Part shown: piece after piece, positions 8,679 through 17,520 of the stretch
Numbering within the stretch: the stretch's first letter is position 1
How the letters are laid out: every line of letters starts with the position of its first letter
Notes under the pieces: generated by a model
Database searches by the model: none
What the model was told of the DNA's origin: nothing
The model's input: the letters and a program-made list of their open reading frames with translations, nothing else
Origin: Pontibacillus chungwhensis
GTDB lineage: Bacteria > Bacillota > Bacilli > Bacillales > BH030062
Assembly: GCF_030166655.1 (NCBI RefSeq)
Contig: NZ_CP126446.1
Span: 2,356,001-2,420,000, forward strand
Length of the DNA stretch: 64,000 nt
Direction: 5' to 3'
Position numbers and translations under genes: made by a program

Positions 8679-9232
8679 GCTGCTTTCTCCCCCTTTACAA
8701 TTCTTATATTAAAACGAATATAGGAAAGTGTGGCCTGATAGAGCCATTTTCCAACATAGAAAAGAGCTATTCCCATCAGTAATCCACCACTACCAAGTGT
8801 GATCGAAAGGAATAGGTTCACGAAGAAAGGTTCAACACTACCAATGAACATACTTCCAATAAAAAGCAGCGGTGCTACTGACAATCCGATTGCCACCGAG
8901 CATAAACCAACATATAGGCTGAAAACTCCTATAGCAGGACCAAGAACGAGTATGATATTTAGAAAACTCACACTCATCGTGGCGAAGATCGCTTGTAAAA
9001 TATGTTTAACCGATTTCTCATCTTCTGCCTGATCAATTCTATACTCCGCTAATAAATCTCTCCCAAGCTTCTTTGGATCTCCTAATTGATTCGCCAACTC
9101 TTCTTCCGAATACCCTTTCATGATTCCTGTTTCAAAATGTTCTTCATAATCATAAAGAAGTTCATTTCGATCTTCATCCGGAAGTCTTTTAAGAGGTGCT
9201 TCTAATTTTTCTAGAAACTGTTCTTTATTCAC
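8675..9232 (-). CDS. DUF1700 (HAAS domain) membrane protein
   Basis: 185 residues. Residues 1-70 form the cytoplasmic HAAS helical domain (EKLEAPLKRLPDEDRNELL and the GYSEEELANQLGDPKKLGR signature), followed by three or four transmembrane helices. I chose GTG at 9232 because AGGAGGAGAG lies about 7 bases upstream. An in-frame TTG at 9250 would lie inside the ribosome site's own 5' end. It is the middle gene of the PadR operon. HAAS domains often act with PadR proteins as membrane-linked regulators; here that role is inferred. Confidence 0.85.
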   Translation of the reverse strand: MNKEQFLEKLEAPLKRLPDEDRNELLYDYEEHFETGIMKGYSEEELANQLGDPKKLGRDLLAEYRIDQAEDEKSVKHILQAIFATMSVSFLNIILVLGPAIGVFSLYVGLCSVAIGLSVAPLLFIGSMFIGSVEPFFVNLFLSITLGSGGLLMGIALFYVGKWLYQATLSYIRFNIRIVKGEKAA

Positions 9233-9548
9233 TTTTACTCTCCTCCTCAATTAACTCTGTGACAGCACTTGTGAAAACGTTCCAATCTTGGATGAGGGAA
9301 TCTTTGTAGTCTGAGCCTTTCGGTGTTAAGGAATAATATTTTCTGGATGGTCCTTCTGAAGAAGCGGCAAAGTAGGTGCTTAAGTACTCTTCTTTGGTGA
9401 GGCGTCGCAGTAAAGGATAGAGGGTTCCTTCTGCAATTTGAATTTTTGTAGATATATTTTGAGCAAGTTCATATCCATATTGATCTTTCGATGCAATCAT
9501 AACAAGCACGCATAATTCTAGTGCTCCTTTCTTAAATTGAACGTTCAC
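9225..9548 (-). CDS. PadR family transcriptional regulator
   Basis: 107 residues, the size of a minimal PadR_N winged helix. Key segments are FKKGALELCVLVMIA, YGYELAQNIS, IAEGTLYPLLRRLTKEEYLS and GPSRKYYSLTPKG, a near-perfect PadR wing. The start is GTG with TAGGAGGTG upstream. It is first in an operon with DUF1700 and DUF4097 genes and probably represses that operon through the palindromes at 9561-9583. The inducer is unknown. Confidence 0.93.
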   Translation of the reverse strand: MNVQFKKGALELCVLVMIASKDQYGYELAQNISTKIQIAEGTLYPLLRRLTKEEYLSTYFAASSEGPSRKYYSLTPKGSDYKDSLIQDWNVFTSAVTELIEEESKSE

Positions 9549-9560
9549 CGATCCACCTCC

Positions 9561-9583
9561 TACTGAGTAACATTCAGTACTGA
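9561..9583. promoter_or_regulatory. Candidate PadR operator
   Basis: TACTGAGTAACATTCAGTA (9561-9579) is an inverted repeat (TACTGA-N7-TCAGTA) and overlaps a second perfect palindrome TCAGTACTGA (9574-9583). It lies 13 bases upstream of the padR start. A wider inverted pair TTCACTAGT (9590-9598) / ACTAGTGAA (9641-9649) follows. Position and symmetry suggest autoregulation. Confidence 0.5.
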
Positions 9584-9724
9584 ATTATATTCACTAGTTA
9601 GGAAAATGTTTCCTATTCGTCTACACTCATCATACTCCACACTAGTGAACAATGCAAGGTAGTGATGAAAGATTTTCAAAAACCCATCTCTCCAGTACAC
9701 TAGAACAAAAAGGAGATGTTCGCA

Positions 9725-10051
9725 ATGAACGATTCCCCCACTGTATTCGGACAAGTGATCGATCATGAAACAAGGTGTGTCCATTACCATTCTGATAAAG
9801 ACGTGATTGCAATTAAGTTCTATTGTTGTGATACCTATTATCCTTGCTATCAATGCCATAATAACGCTTGTAACCATGCAATAAAACGGTGGCCTGCTAC
9901 CTTATTCACCCATAAAGCTATTCTTTGCGGCCATTGCGGGTCAGAGTTTTCTATACAAACGTATTTAAACGCACCTTTTCTCTGTCGTACTTGTCAACAT
10001 CCATGGAATGAAGGGTGTGCCTTTCATTACCACCTATACTTTGAAGCATAA
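9725..10051 (+). CDS. CHY-type zinc-finger protein
   Basis: 108 residues of the CHY zinc-finger family: CVHYHSDKDVIAIKFYCCD, YYPCYQCH and CNHAIKRWP, then two CxxC knuckles (LCGHCGSEF and LCRTCQHPWNEGC). Most Cys/His residues fit zinc binding, and the small bacterial members are of unknown function. I chose ATG 9725 because AAAAGGAG then lies at normal spacing; the ATG three codons earlier sits inside that site. It is divergent from padR and followed by a small hydrophilic protein gene. Confidence 0.87.
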   Translation: MNDSPTVFGQVIDHETRCVHYHSDKDVIAIKFYCCDTYYPCYQCHNNACNHAIKRWPATLFTHKAILCGHCGSEFSIQTYLNAPFLCRTCQHPWNEGCAFHYHLYFEA

Positions 10052-10094
10052 TCGACCCAGCAGGAGATACACTAATAAGCGTAAAGGAGTGGTC

Positions 10095-10247
10095 ATGATG
10101 TCAAACAAGAATAAACAAGGGAAAAAGCAAGGGAGCCAAAAGGGGAAACCTTTTAGTGATGCCCTTACAGCGCAAGATAACGTAATGTCTAAAGAGGAAA
10201 TGAAAAAAGCTACTCATCCAACTCAGACTACAATTGACGAAGACTAA
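10095..10247 (+). CDS. Small hydrophilic protein, unknown
   Basis: 50 residues, very hydrophilic: a Lys/Gln/Gly-rich N-terminus (NKNKQGKKQGSQKGKPF), then a mixed-charge tail ending TTIDED. The start has AAAGGAG upstream, and two adjacent ATG codons (10095, 10098) are possible. A strong terminator follows at 10260. The composition resembles small Bacillaceae spore or stress proteins, but I cannot place it in a family. Confidence 0.6.
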   Translation: MMSNKNKQGKKQGSQKGKPFSDALTAQDNVMSKEEMKKATHPTQTTIDED

Positions 10248-10259
10248 CGAAAAGGTTTT

Positions 10260-10303
10260 ACACAAAAAGACATTGTACAATTCAATGTCTTTTTGTGTTT
10301 TAT
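10260..10303. terminator. Terminator
   Basis: A 16-bp perfect stem (ACACAAAAAGACATTG and its complement) with a 7-base loop, then TTTTATG on the plus strand. It ends the CHY/small-protein transcript and separates it from the FUSC-type gene. Confidence 0.85.
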
Positions 10304-10375
10304 GTGTAACAGCCTAGTCTTAAGCTTGAATGAATTCACAGAATAGATAGAATTCTACTATTTTAGGCATTTGGA

Positions 10376-12595
10376 TTGGATGAAGCGCTAGGAATCGTTT
10401 ATGATTACATTATGAAAATGAAACAGACAGTTTATAAAACCTTACTACATTGGCTTGCACGAATTACAGCGGCAGATCCAGGTCTGACGAGACTAGTCAA
10501 TGCAGTAAAGGCCACCCTAAGCGTTATTTCCTCTGTACTCACTACAAACCTCCTACTGGATTGGCTCGATTACAGTTTAATTACTGTCCCTATCTTCTCG
10601 GGAATTGTAGGGCTTTTAGGTGTCTTTGCTGTGTTTGACGATACGAGTCAAAAGCAAAAGGTTACAACGCTCCTCCTCGCTCTTTCAAGTAGTGTGACGC
10701 TTAGCATTGGAGCTTGGACCTCATCGTATTTCCACCTATCTGATGTTGCGATCTTATGCGTTGTCTTTTTAGCTTTTTACCTATCTCGTTATGGCTCCCG
10801 CTATTTCTCATTAAACATGATTGGTTTTATCTCGATCTATTTCTCCACAATTCTGGGAGTGCAATTTGGTGATTTACCAATCTATTTCATCGGGATCGCA
10901 ATCGGGGTATTTTATGCATACTTCTATAAGTTTGTCTTATTAAAAAACAAACCTGAAACAATCTTAAAAAGAAGCATGACTTCCTTCCACGTCCAAACGA
11001 ATTTAATCCTCACCAGGGTCATTCACATTGTTCAACATCCTTATGAAGATGAAAAAGAACTTAGGTATTTAAATCGTAACGTATTAAAGTTAAATGAATA
11101 TGCTCGGAATATCTCAGCTCAACTCGGTGATGTGAATCCGTATGATGTTTGGGAAGGAATCACAGCAAACCAGCTTCGTTTGTACGTATTTGATGTTCAA
11201 ATGCTTATGGAAACGTTAACTCCTACAATTGAGCAACTAAAAGAGCATAAAGCGCTTGATCATAGTAGTGTACAAGATGCCTTAGTACAACTGATTCAAT
11301 CTACAAGAGATGTTAAAGTTCTCAGACATCAACATGTTTTAGAACAACTCCGAGAAGCAGAAAAAAATGTACAGAAACTTCGGACTGTAACTCAACATGT
11401 AAATCAAAAGGAAAATGATGAGTGGCTTTTCCTGTTGCGACGACTCAACACAATGGCAAACCATGTCATTGAAGGAGCTTTTGAGCTTCATGAAGTACGT
11501 CATCAAAACATAGAACAACCACAAGAAGCAGATGAAGAGGCAGCCGAAGATTCAACAGAGAAAGAGAAAGCTAAAGGACTTGAGCCAACCACGAAGAAAG
11601 CTCTTCAAGCGTTATTAGCAGGGTCCCTTGCGATTGCTCTTGGGTACGCCTTAACGCCAACCCATCAGTACTGGATATTACTATCAGCGTTTATAGTATT
11701 TATGGGTACTGACACAGTTGGAAGAACCTTCATAAAAGCAAATGATCGCACGATCGGAACTATAGCCGGCGCTATCGTAGGCTTTTTAGTATCCTTATTT
11801 TTAAGTGGTCATAGCACATGGCAAGTCGCTTTTATCTTTTTATGTATCTTTATGGCGTTTTACTTGTTTAACGTTTCCTATTCATTGGCTATGTTCTGGA
11901 TTACGATGATTATTGCCATGCTTTATGATTTACTACTTGGGGGCATTACCTATCAGTTATTATTTGCCCGAGTGTTGGATACCTTTTTAGGAGCTTATAT
12001 TGGATTCTCAGCAGCTGCTCTTGTATTCCCTAAGAAGACACGGGAGAAAGTAACAGATACCACCATCGAATTTCTGGAATTGCTATCTCAATACATCGAA
12101 AGCTATTTGATGAGCCTGAAAGGAAAAGGCACAACAGATAACCTTGCTGAAATAGCTTTTGACCTTGATCAGTCTCTTCACCAATTCAAAGTTGATTCCG
12201 AATCCATCCGTAAACGCCCGGCACGCTTCTCAAGATCTGATGTAGAACGGTGGCTGACCATCTTGGTAGCTACGAATTACTATGCGAAACATCTGAATGC
12301 AACGAGGGAAAATGAACCTGAAATGGATGCTGAATTAAAAGAAACCATTGATCATATCCAGGCTCATGTTACCCATAATATTGCTGCGATTAATGAGATG
12401 CTAAAATCAAAACGACATCAAATCATTTATGATTTAGAACAAGACAGAGAGCGCATTGAGCGATATCCGGACCAGAACAACGATTTATCTAAACGAATAT
12501 TTGTGTATAAACTCTACTACATCTGGCGCATTAACCAATCCCTTGTGTTACTAGCACAGGACATGGGCGCTCCTATATCAAAACCTCCTGAATAA
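10376..12595 (+). CDS. FUSC family (aromatic acid exporter/YccS-like) membrane protein
   Basis: 739 residues. Two membrane halves of about six helices each (about 45-200 and 405-555) are separated by a cytoplasmic helical region (200-400) with a charged linker (EEAAEDSTEKEKAKG). A cytoplasmic C-terminal helical domain follows. The second half, beginning TTKKALQALLAGSLAIALG and containing GRTFIKANDRTIGTIAGA, is typical FUSC-like. Relatives export aromatic acids or related compounds; the substrate here is unknown. No good ribosome site precedes ATG 10376, and ATG at 10412 is an alternative. It is monocistronic with no clear terminator. Confidence 0.8.
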   Translation: MDEALGIVYDYIMKMKQTVYKTLLHWLARITAADPGLTRLVNAVKATLSVISSVLTTNLLLDWLDYSLITVPIFSGIVGLLGVFAVFDDTSQKQKVTTLLLALSSSVTLSIGAWTSSYFHLSDVAILCVVFLAFYLSRYGSRYFSLNMIGFISIYFSTILGVQFGDLPIYFIGIAIGVFYAYFYKFVLLKNKPETILKRSMTSFHVQTNLILTRVIHIVQHPYEDEKELRYLNRNVLKLNEYARNISAQLGDVNPYDVWEGITANQLRLYVFDVQMLMETLTPTIEQLKEHKALDHSSVQDALVQLIQSTRDVKVLRHQHVLEQLREAEKNVQKLRTVTQHVNQKENDEWLFLLRRLNTMANHVIEGAFELHEVRHQNIEQPQEADEEAAEDSTEKEKAKGLEPTTKKALQALLAGSLAIALGYALTPTHQYWILLSAFIVFMGTDTVGRTFIKANDRTIGTIAGAIVGFLVSLFLSGHSTWQVAFIFLCIFMAFYLFNVSYSLAMFWITMIIAMLYDLLLGGITYQLLFARVLDTFLGAYIGFSAAALVFPKKTREKVTDTTIEFLELLSQYIESYLMSLKGKGTTDNLAEIAFDLDQSLHQFKVDSESIRKRPARFSRSDVERWLTILVATNYYAKHLNATRENEPEMDAELKETIDHIQAHVTHNIAAINEMLKSKRHQIIYDLEQDRERIERYPDQNNDLSKRIFVYKLYYIWRINQSLVLLAQDMGAPISKPPE

Positions 12596-12618
12596 AGTAA
12601 AATCGTAAAACTTTTCTG

Positions 12619-12647
12619 TTTACATGAATGATTTAACGTGCTAAACT
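12619..12647 (+). promoter_or_regulatory. Promoter of the serine-synthesis T-box operon
   Basis: TTTACA (12619-12624) and TAAACT (12642-12647) with 17-base spacing, just upstream of the T-box leader. Confidence 0.6.
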
Positions 12648-12654
12648 TCTAAAA

Positions 12655-12915
12655 AATAAGGAAAAGTAATGATGAAGACCAACATACATTCATGACCCTC
12701 AGAGAGTCGGTGGCAGGTGGAAATCGACGGCATGATTTATGGGTAGCCCTTCTAAACTAGTGTCCGAATTTACAGTAGGCACACTCGGCGTCGACCGTTA
12801 TCAGACTGGTAATCTTACCAATGAGAGAACGACGAGTGTCGTTTAATAAAGGGTGGTACCGCGTTTATACAAACGCCCCTTGCTAGCATTTTGTTAGCAA
12901 GGGGCGTTTTTTATT
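12655..12915 (+). promoter_or_regulatory. T-box leader, probably serine-specific
   Basis: The leader has a Stem I with the distal AGAGAGTCGG...GGTGGAAA pattern (about 12706-12722). The universal T-box AGGGTGGTACCGCG (12850-12863) pairs with uncharged tRNA. A 15-bp intrinsic terminator (12871-12885/12895-12909) with a T run follows. The base of Stem I looks like GAAG/CTTC. The triplet one base before that 3' arm is AGC (12745-12747), a serine codon. This fits the serine genes downstream. The specifier is my reading and is not modelled. Confidence 0.9.
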
Positions 12916-12944
12916 TCTTTTATTCATACAGGAGGGATTTTCAA

Positions 12945-14096
12945 ATGCTACAAGATCAAACGTTTTTACGAGCTCCAGGACCAACACCCGTACCAGATCG
13001 CGTTAAGCACGCTATGAACGAACCAATGATTGGACATCGCTCCCCCTCATTTGCTCAACTTTTTGCTGACACAAGTGAACGTCTAAAACCAATCTTTGGA
13101 ACCACGCAACCTGTCTACACCCTTACAGCTAGCGGGACAGCAGCCCTTGAAGCCGCTGTGACCAATACTGTTCCTAAAGGAGAAAAAGTAATTGTAGTCG
13201 TAGCCGGGGCGTTTGGTGACCGCTTCGCAAATATTTGTGAGCATAATGGCTATCCTACCCATCGATTAGAGGTTGAATGGGGGCGCTCTGTTTCACCTGA
13301 AGACCTCAAGAACACCTTACAGGAACATCCTGATGCTAAAGCTGTTCTATTAACGTACAATGAAACATCAACTGGTGTGATGCACCCTATTGGAGAACTG
13401 TCTGAAAAGGTTCATCAATACAGTGAAGCGCTCGTTTTAGTCGATGGTGTGAGCTGCATTGGTGGTGTCCCAGGAAACATGGATCACTGGAACCTGGACG
13501 TCCTTGTAACAGGATCTCAAAAAGCAATGATGCTGCCACCAGGATTATCTTTCGTTTCCTTAAGTAAACGGGCTGAAGCGAAACTGACAGATGGAAATCC
13601 ATCCTTCTACTTAAATCTAAAAGCTTATCAAAAACAACTTGAAAATAGTATGACTCCTTACACTCCTGCCGTTTCACTTATCCAAGGAGTAAAGGAAGTT
13701 AGTGAGATGATGAAAGAAGAAACGCTTGACCACGTCTTCGAACGCCATCACCTTATGAAAGATATGACCCGTGCAGGTATAAAAGCACTTGGATTACCAC
13801 TCTTGACTAGCGAGGAAGATGCTTCCCCTACTGTAACATCCGTTAAAGAAACGGCTGAGTTTAAACCAGATGAACTAAGAAGCTTGCTCTCCAAACAGTT
13901 TGGGTTGACGCTTGCAGGAGGTCAAAAAGAACTAAAAGGAAAAATATTCAGAATTGGCCATATGGGCTACTGTTCTCCCGTAGATATTTTAACCACTCTA
14001 TCCATGATTGAAATGGGATTAAAACAACTAGGTGTCGAAATAGAATTAGGTAAAGGTGTTAAAGCTGCCCAGGAGGTGTATGTACAAAATGTTTAA
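12945..14096 (+). CDS. Class V aminotransferase, probable phosphoserine aminotransferase
   Basis: 383 residues of the alanine-glyoxylate/serine-pyruvate aminotransferase family (fold-type I PLP). It starts LRAPGPTPVPDRVKHAM. LTASGTAALEAAV binds the cofactor phosphate, ALVLVDGVSCIGGVP supplies the PLP Asp, and the Schiff-base lysine is in VTGSQKAMMLPPG. The start at 12945 has GGAGGG at normal spacing. It lies behind a serine-type T-box and overlaps serA by 8 bases. It therefore most likely converts 3-phosphohydroxypyruvate to phosphoserine, replacing classical SerC. Serine-pyruvate or alanine-glyoxylate activity is the alternative. Confidence 0.85.
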   Translation: MLQDQTFLRAPGPTPVPDRVKHAMNEPMIGHRSPSFAQLFADTSERLKPIFGTTQPVYTLTASGTAALEAAVTNTVPKGEKVIVVVAGAFGDRFANICEHNGYPTHRLEVEWGRSVSPEDLKNTLQEHPDAKAVLLTYNETSTGVMHPIGELSEKVHQYSEALVLVDGVSCIGGVPGNMDHWNLDVLVTGSQKAMMLPPGLSFVSLSKRAEAKLTDGNPSFYLNLKAYQKQLENSMTPYTPAVSLIQGVKEVSEMMKEETLDHVFERHHLMKDMTRAGIKALGLPLLTSEEDASPTVTSVKETAEFKPDELRSLLSKQFGLTLAGGQKELKGKIFRIGHMGYCSPVDILTTLSMIEMGLKQLGVEIELGKGVKAAQEVYVQNV

Positions 14097-15672
14097 AGTA
14101 TTAGTAAGTGATCCAATAAGTGAAGATGGAATTAAAGCATTGCTTGATTCAGATCAAGTCCAAGTCGATCAGAAAACCGACCTCTCACCTGAGGCATTGA
14201 AGGAAACGATTCCAGAATATGATGGCTTGATTGTACGTTCCCAAACAAAAGTCACAAAAGAAATTCTAGAAAGGGCTACGAAACTAAAAGTGATTGGCCG
14301 AGCAGGCGTTGGCGTGGACACAATCGACTTAGAAGCAGCGACAGAGCATGGTGTAATCGTCGTAAACGCCCCTAACGGAAATACGATTTCAACTTGTGAG
14401 CACACATTTGCCATGCTAATGGCTTCAGCCAGAAATATTCCCCAAGCTCACAAGACATTAACGGAAGGAACCTGGGACCGGAAGACTTATAAGGGTGTAG
14501 AACTAAAAGGAAAAACACTCGGAATCGTCGGAATGGGACGGATCGGTACAGAAGTAGCTAAAAGAGCCAAAGCCTTTCAAATGAGTGTGATTGGCTATGA
14601 TCCTTTCCTAACAGAGGAACGTGCTTCTCAAATCGGAATTACCAAAGGCGATCTTGATACCGTTTATGAGAATGCTGATTTCATTACCGTGCATACTCCT
14701 CTCATAAAAGAAACGCATCATTTAATTAATAAAAGCGCATTCCAAAAAATGAAAAAAGGCGTGCGCATCGTAAACTGTGCCCGTGGTGGCATTATTGATG
14801 AAGAAGCACTCCTTGAAGCAATTGACGAAGGAATTGTTGCTAGAGCCGCTTTAGATGTGTTTGAGGAAGAACCACCTACAAATAACCCCCTTGTTGGGAA
14901 ACCTGAGGTTATTGTAACGCCTCACTTAGGAGCATCAACATCTGAAGCACAACTTTATGTTGCAGAAGATGTGAGTCAAGAGATTCTAAATGTTCTAGCT
15001 GATCAACCTTTCCATAATGCGGTTAATATGCCGGCTGTGAATGATGAAACAAGACGAACATTAGAACCTTATTACCTATTAAGCGAGAAACTCGGAGAAA
15101 TGATGATCCAGCTTGCTAAAAAAGCTCCGAAACATATTAAAATTAGCTATGCAGGTACTTTAACCGATTTCAACACAGAGCTTGTAACCCGTACATTTGT
15201 AAAAGGATTGCTCAGCCATTACCTCGGCGAAAAAGTGAATATTGTCAATGCGACTCACCTCGCCAAACAGTACGGTCTAAGCTACTCTGTGGAGAATACA
15301 ACAGCTAGTATGGGGTACTCTGGCCTCATAAGCGTTTCCTTAACAACAGACGAAGGAGAATACAGTGCAGCTGGTACTCTATTTGATGGGCTTGGACCGC
15401 GTATCGTTCATGTTAATCAGTACACAATTGATATTGCACCAACTGACCGTCTTCTCTACATCCAGCATACTGACGTTCCTGGGATTATCGGCCATGTTGG
15501 TAGTCTGCTAGGGAAACACGAAATCAACATCGCAACCATGCAAGTAGGTCGCAAACAAGCTGGTGGTCAAGCGATTATGATGTTAACCATCGATCGAGCC
15601 CTTTCTGAAGATGTGTTAGGCGAATTACTACAAGTGGACCACATCCACTCAGCTAAAAACATAGATTTATAG
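14089..15672 (+). CDS. serA: D-3-phosphoglycerate dehydrogenase
   Basis: 527 residues, the long SerA form. The substrate-binding N-terminus carries VRSQTKVTKEIL, and the NAD fold has GIVGMGRIGTEVAKRAKAF. The catalytic region shows NCARGGIIDEEALLEA and VTPHLGASTSEAQ (catalytic His). An intervening domain follows, then a C-terminal ACT domain (DVPGIIGHVGSLLGKHEINIA). It makes 3-phosphohydroxypyruvate, the first step of serine synthesis. Start 14089 gives 12-base spacing to AGGAGG; the earlier in-frame starts lie inside the preceding gene. It is co-transcribed with the aminotransferase under T-box control. The ACT domain suggests serine feedback. Confidence 0.97.
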   Translation: MFKVLVSDPISEDGIKALLDSDQVQVDQKTDLSPEALKETIPEYDGLIVRSQTKVTKEILERATKLKVIGRAGVGVDTIDLEAATEHGVIVVNAPNGNTISTCEHTFAMLMASARNIPQAHKTLTEGTWDRKTYKGVELKGKTLGIVGMGRIGTEVAKRAKAFQMSVIGYDPFLTEERASQIGITKGDLDTVYENADFITVHTPLIKETHHLINKSAFQKMKKGVRIVNCARGGIIDEEALLEAIDEGIVARAALDVFEEEPPTNNPLVGKPEVIVTPHLGASTSEAQLYVAEDVSQEILNVLADQPFHNAVNMPAVNDETRRTLEPYYLLSEKLGEMMIQLAKKAPKHIKISYAGTLTDFNTELVTRTFVKGLLSHYLGEKVNIVNATHLAKQYGLSYSVENTTASMGYSGLISVSLTTDEGEYSAAGTLFDGLGPRIVHVNQYTIDIAPTDRLLYIQHTDVPGIIGHVGSLLGKHEINIATMQVGRKQAGGQAIMMLTIDRALSEDVLGELLQVDHIHSAKNIDL

Positions 15673-15686
15673 GTTTGGTGTGAAGA

Positions 15687-15737
15687 AGCTGTTCTAGAAG
15701 AGTACATGGATATTCTTCTAGAACAGCTCTTTTTTTA
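15687..15737 (+). terminator. Terminator of the ser operon
   Basis: A 14-bp stem (AGCTGTTCTAGAAG and its complement, loop 14 bases) followed by CTTTTTTT, 15 bases after the serA stop. Confidence 0.92.
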
Positions 15738-15884
15738 TGTAGTACTGCTTTTCCCGACGCTCTTTGCCCAAATTCCTCCCCCATTGAACATTCGACGTTT
15801 TCAAAGAATCAATCGCAACAATGGAAGTCATCGCTCGTGTTTGTTAAAATCAACAAAGAGTATACGTGTAAGGGGGACAACAAA

Positions 15885-17024
15885 ATGAATATTGTGTCAA
15901 TTGAACCGACACCAAGCCCCAATTCAATGAAGATTAATTTGAATGAGCAACTAGCCGACGGAGAATCACGTAATTATAAAAGAAACGACGATCGATCTGA
16001 AGCTCCCGATTACATTCAGCAACTTTTCGAAATTGAAGGGGTTAAAAGTTTATATCACGTTTCGGACTTTATTGCATTAGACCGAAATCCGAAACATCCT
16101 TGGGAAAACATATTACCTGAAGTACGTTCGGTATTTGGTTCATCAGAACAACCAACGATGGAACAAACTGAAGAAACAGCCCAAAATACCGAAGCATTTG
16201 GAGAAGTGAACGTTTATGTACAAATGTTCCGCGGAATTCCAATGCAGGTTAAACTACAAGAAGGTGAAAATGAGCAACGGGTTGGCCTGCCTGAACGCTT
16301 TATGAACGCAGCCATGAAAGCTTCACCCTCTTCTCCTAACATGGTTATGGAACGTAAATGGGTTGAACAGAACCCACGTTACGGAGACCCAGAAGAAGTG
16401 GGGCAAGAAGTGGCAGAAGAACTTTCGGCAAGTTATGATGAAGACAGACTAGCCTCATTAGTAGAACAAGCTTTTGATGAAGGTGCAGGTGATCTTCAAA
16501 CAGGTCATGAAGAAGCAAAACAAGTAACGCTTGAAACATTAGATCATCCTGATTGGAAAGTACGCTACGCAGCCCTTGACCGTATGCACCCAACCTATAA
16601 CGACCTTCCTGTTTTGGATAAAGCATTAGAGGATGAGAAGGCATCGATTCGACGCCTTGCCACAGCTTATCTTGGAATGATTGAAGAACCTGAAGTCCTT
16701 CCCTATTTATACAAAGCGTTAAACGATAAATCAACCACAGTCCGCCGTACAGCTGGTGACTGTTTATCAGATTTGGGGTTCAAGGAAGCTATGCCAGAGA
16801 TGATTCAGTCTTTATCTGACAAGAATAAGCTAGTCCGTTGGCGAGCAGCCATGTTTTTATATGAACTTGGTGATGAATCAGCCATTCCTGCTTTACAAGT
16901 AGCCATTCAGGATTCAGAATTTGAAGTACGCATGCAAGCCAAAATGGCTCTTCGTCGTATTGAAGGCGGAGAAGAAGCCAAAGGTTCTGTGTGGCATCAA
17001 ATGACTCAGGCAAGAAAGAAGTAA
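15885..17024 (+). CDS. CvfC-like protein: Nfu N-terminal domain plus HEAT repeats
   Basis: 379 residues. Residues 1-90 match the NifU/Nfu N-terminal fold (IEPTPSPNSMKINLN and YHVSDFIALDRNP). The middle resembles the conserved virulence factor region (NVYVQMFRGIPMQVKLQ). The C-terminal half has at least four HEAT repeats (WKVRYAALDRM, ASIRRLATAYLG, TTVRRTAGDCLSDLG, KLVRWRAAMFLYELG). It resembles Staphylococcus CvfC and Bacillus YpgR. ATG 15885 is preceded by AAGGGGG. It lies 25 bases before brxA, an association also known in Bacillus, and suggests a link to thiol redox or Fe-S maintenance. Confidence 0.82.
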   Translation: MNIVSIEPTPSPNSMKINLNEQLADGESRNYKRNDDRSEAPDYIQQLFEIEGVKSLYHVSDFIALDRNPKHPWENILPEVRSVFGSSEQPTMEQTEETAQNTEAFGEVNVYVQMFRGIPMQVKLQEGENEQRVGLPERFMNAAMKASPSSPNMVMERKWVEQNPRYGDPEEVGQEVAEELSASYDEDRLASLVEQAFDEGAGDLQTGHEEAKQVTLETLDHPDWKVRYAALDRMHPTYNDLPVLDKALEDEKASIRRLATAYLGMIEEPEVLPYLYKALNDKSTTVRRTAGDCLSDLGFKEAMPEMIQSLSDKNKLVRWRAAMFLYELGDESAIPALQVAIQDSEFEVRMQAKMALRRIEGGEEAKGSVWHQMTQARKK

Positions 17025-17049
17025 GAATACCTTAAGGAGGAATTTAAAC

Positions 17050-17478
17050 ATGAACGCATATGAAGAATACATGAAACAAGTAGCACAGCCGATGAGAGAC
17101 GAACTTACGGGTGCTGGTTTTACCGAATTGACTACCCCTGAAGAGGTTGATTCCTTCGTAAGTGAAATGGAAGGAACAGCTCTTGTCGTTGTAAATTCAG
17201 TTTGTGGATGTGCAGCCGGTCTGGCCCGACCTTCTGCAAAAGAATCTCTACAAAACACGAAACGCCCTGACCATATTGTAACGGTTTTCGCTGGTCAAGA
17301 CCGTGAAGCCACAAATCGTATGAGAGAGTACTTTGAAGGGTACGAGCCCACTTCCCCTTCAATGGCCGTTATGAAAAAGGGACAAGTCGTTCACTTTATT
17401 CCACGTGAAGAGATTGAAGATCACGAGGTGGAAGAGATTGTGGCAAACTTAACGAAAGCCTACGACGAATATTGTTAA
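17050..17478 (+). CDS. brxA: Bacilliredoxin BrxA (YphP/YqiW family)
   Basis: 142 residues. The CGC motif in VVVNSVCGCAAGLARPSA (about residues 53-55) is the bacilliredoxin active site, which removes bacillithiol from S-bacillithiolated proteins. The family signatures YEEYMKQVAQPMRDELTGAG, HIVTVFAGQDREAT and VHFIPREEIE are all present. AAGGAGG precedes the ATG. It follows the CvfC-like HEAT gene and is closed by a strong terminator. It implies that the host makes bacillithiol. Confidence 0.95.
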   Translation: MNAYEEYMKQVAQPMRDELTGAGFTELTTPEEVDSFVSEMEGTALVVVNSVCGCAAGLARPSAKESLQNTKRPDHIVTVFAGQDREATNRMREYFEGYEPTSPSMAVMKKGQVVHFIPREEIEDHEVEEIVANLTKAYDEYC

Positions 17479-17480
17479 AA

Positions 17481-17520
17481 AAGAAGGTGCATCCTATTGA
17501 GATGCACCTTCTTTCTTTTG
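17481..17520. terminator. Bidirectional terminator between convergent genes
   Basis: A 13-bp stem (AAGAAGGTGCATC/GATGCACCTTCTT) with a 7-base loop, between the brxA stop and the convergent membrane-protein stop at 17494, which it overlaps. Confidence 0.85.

Noticed and set aside
15706-15888. 60-codon frame between serA and the CvfC-like gene
   Set aside because: Begins inside the serA terminator and has no ribosome site.
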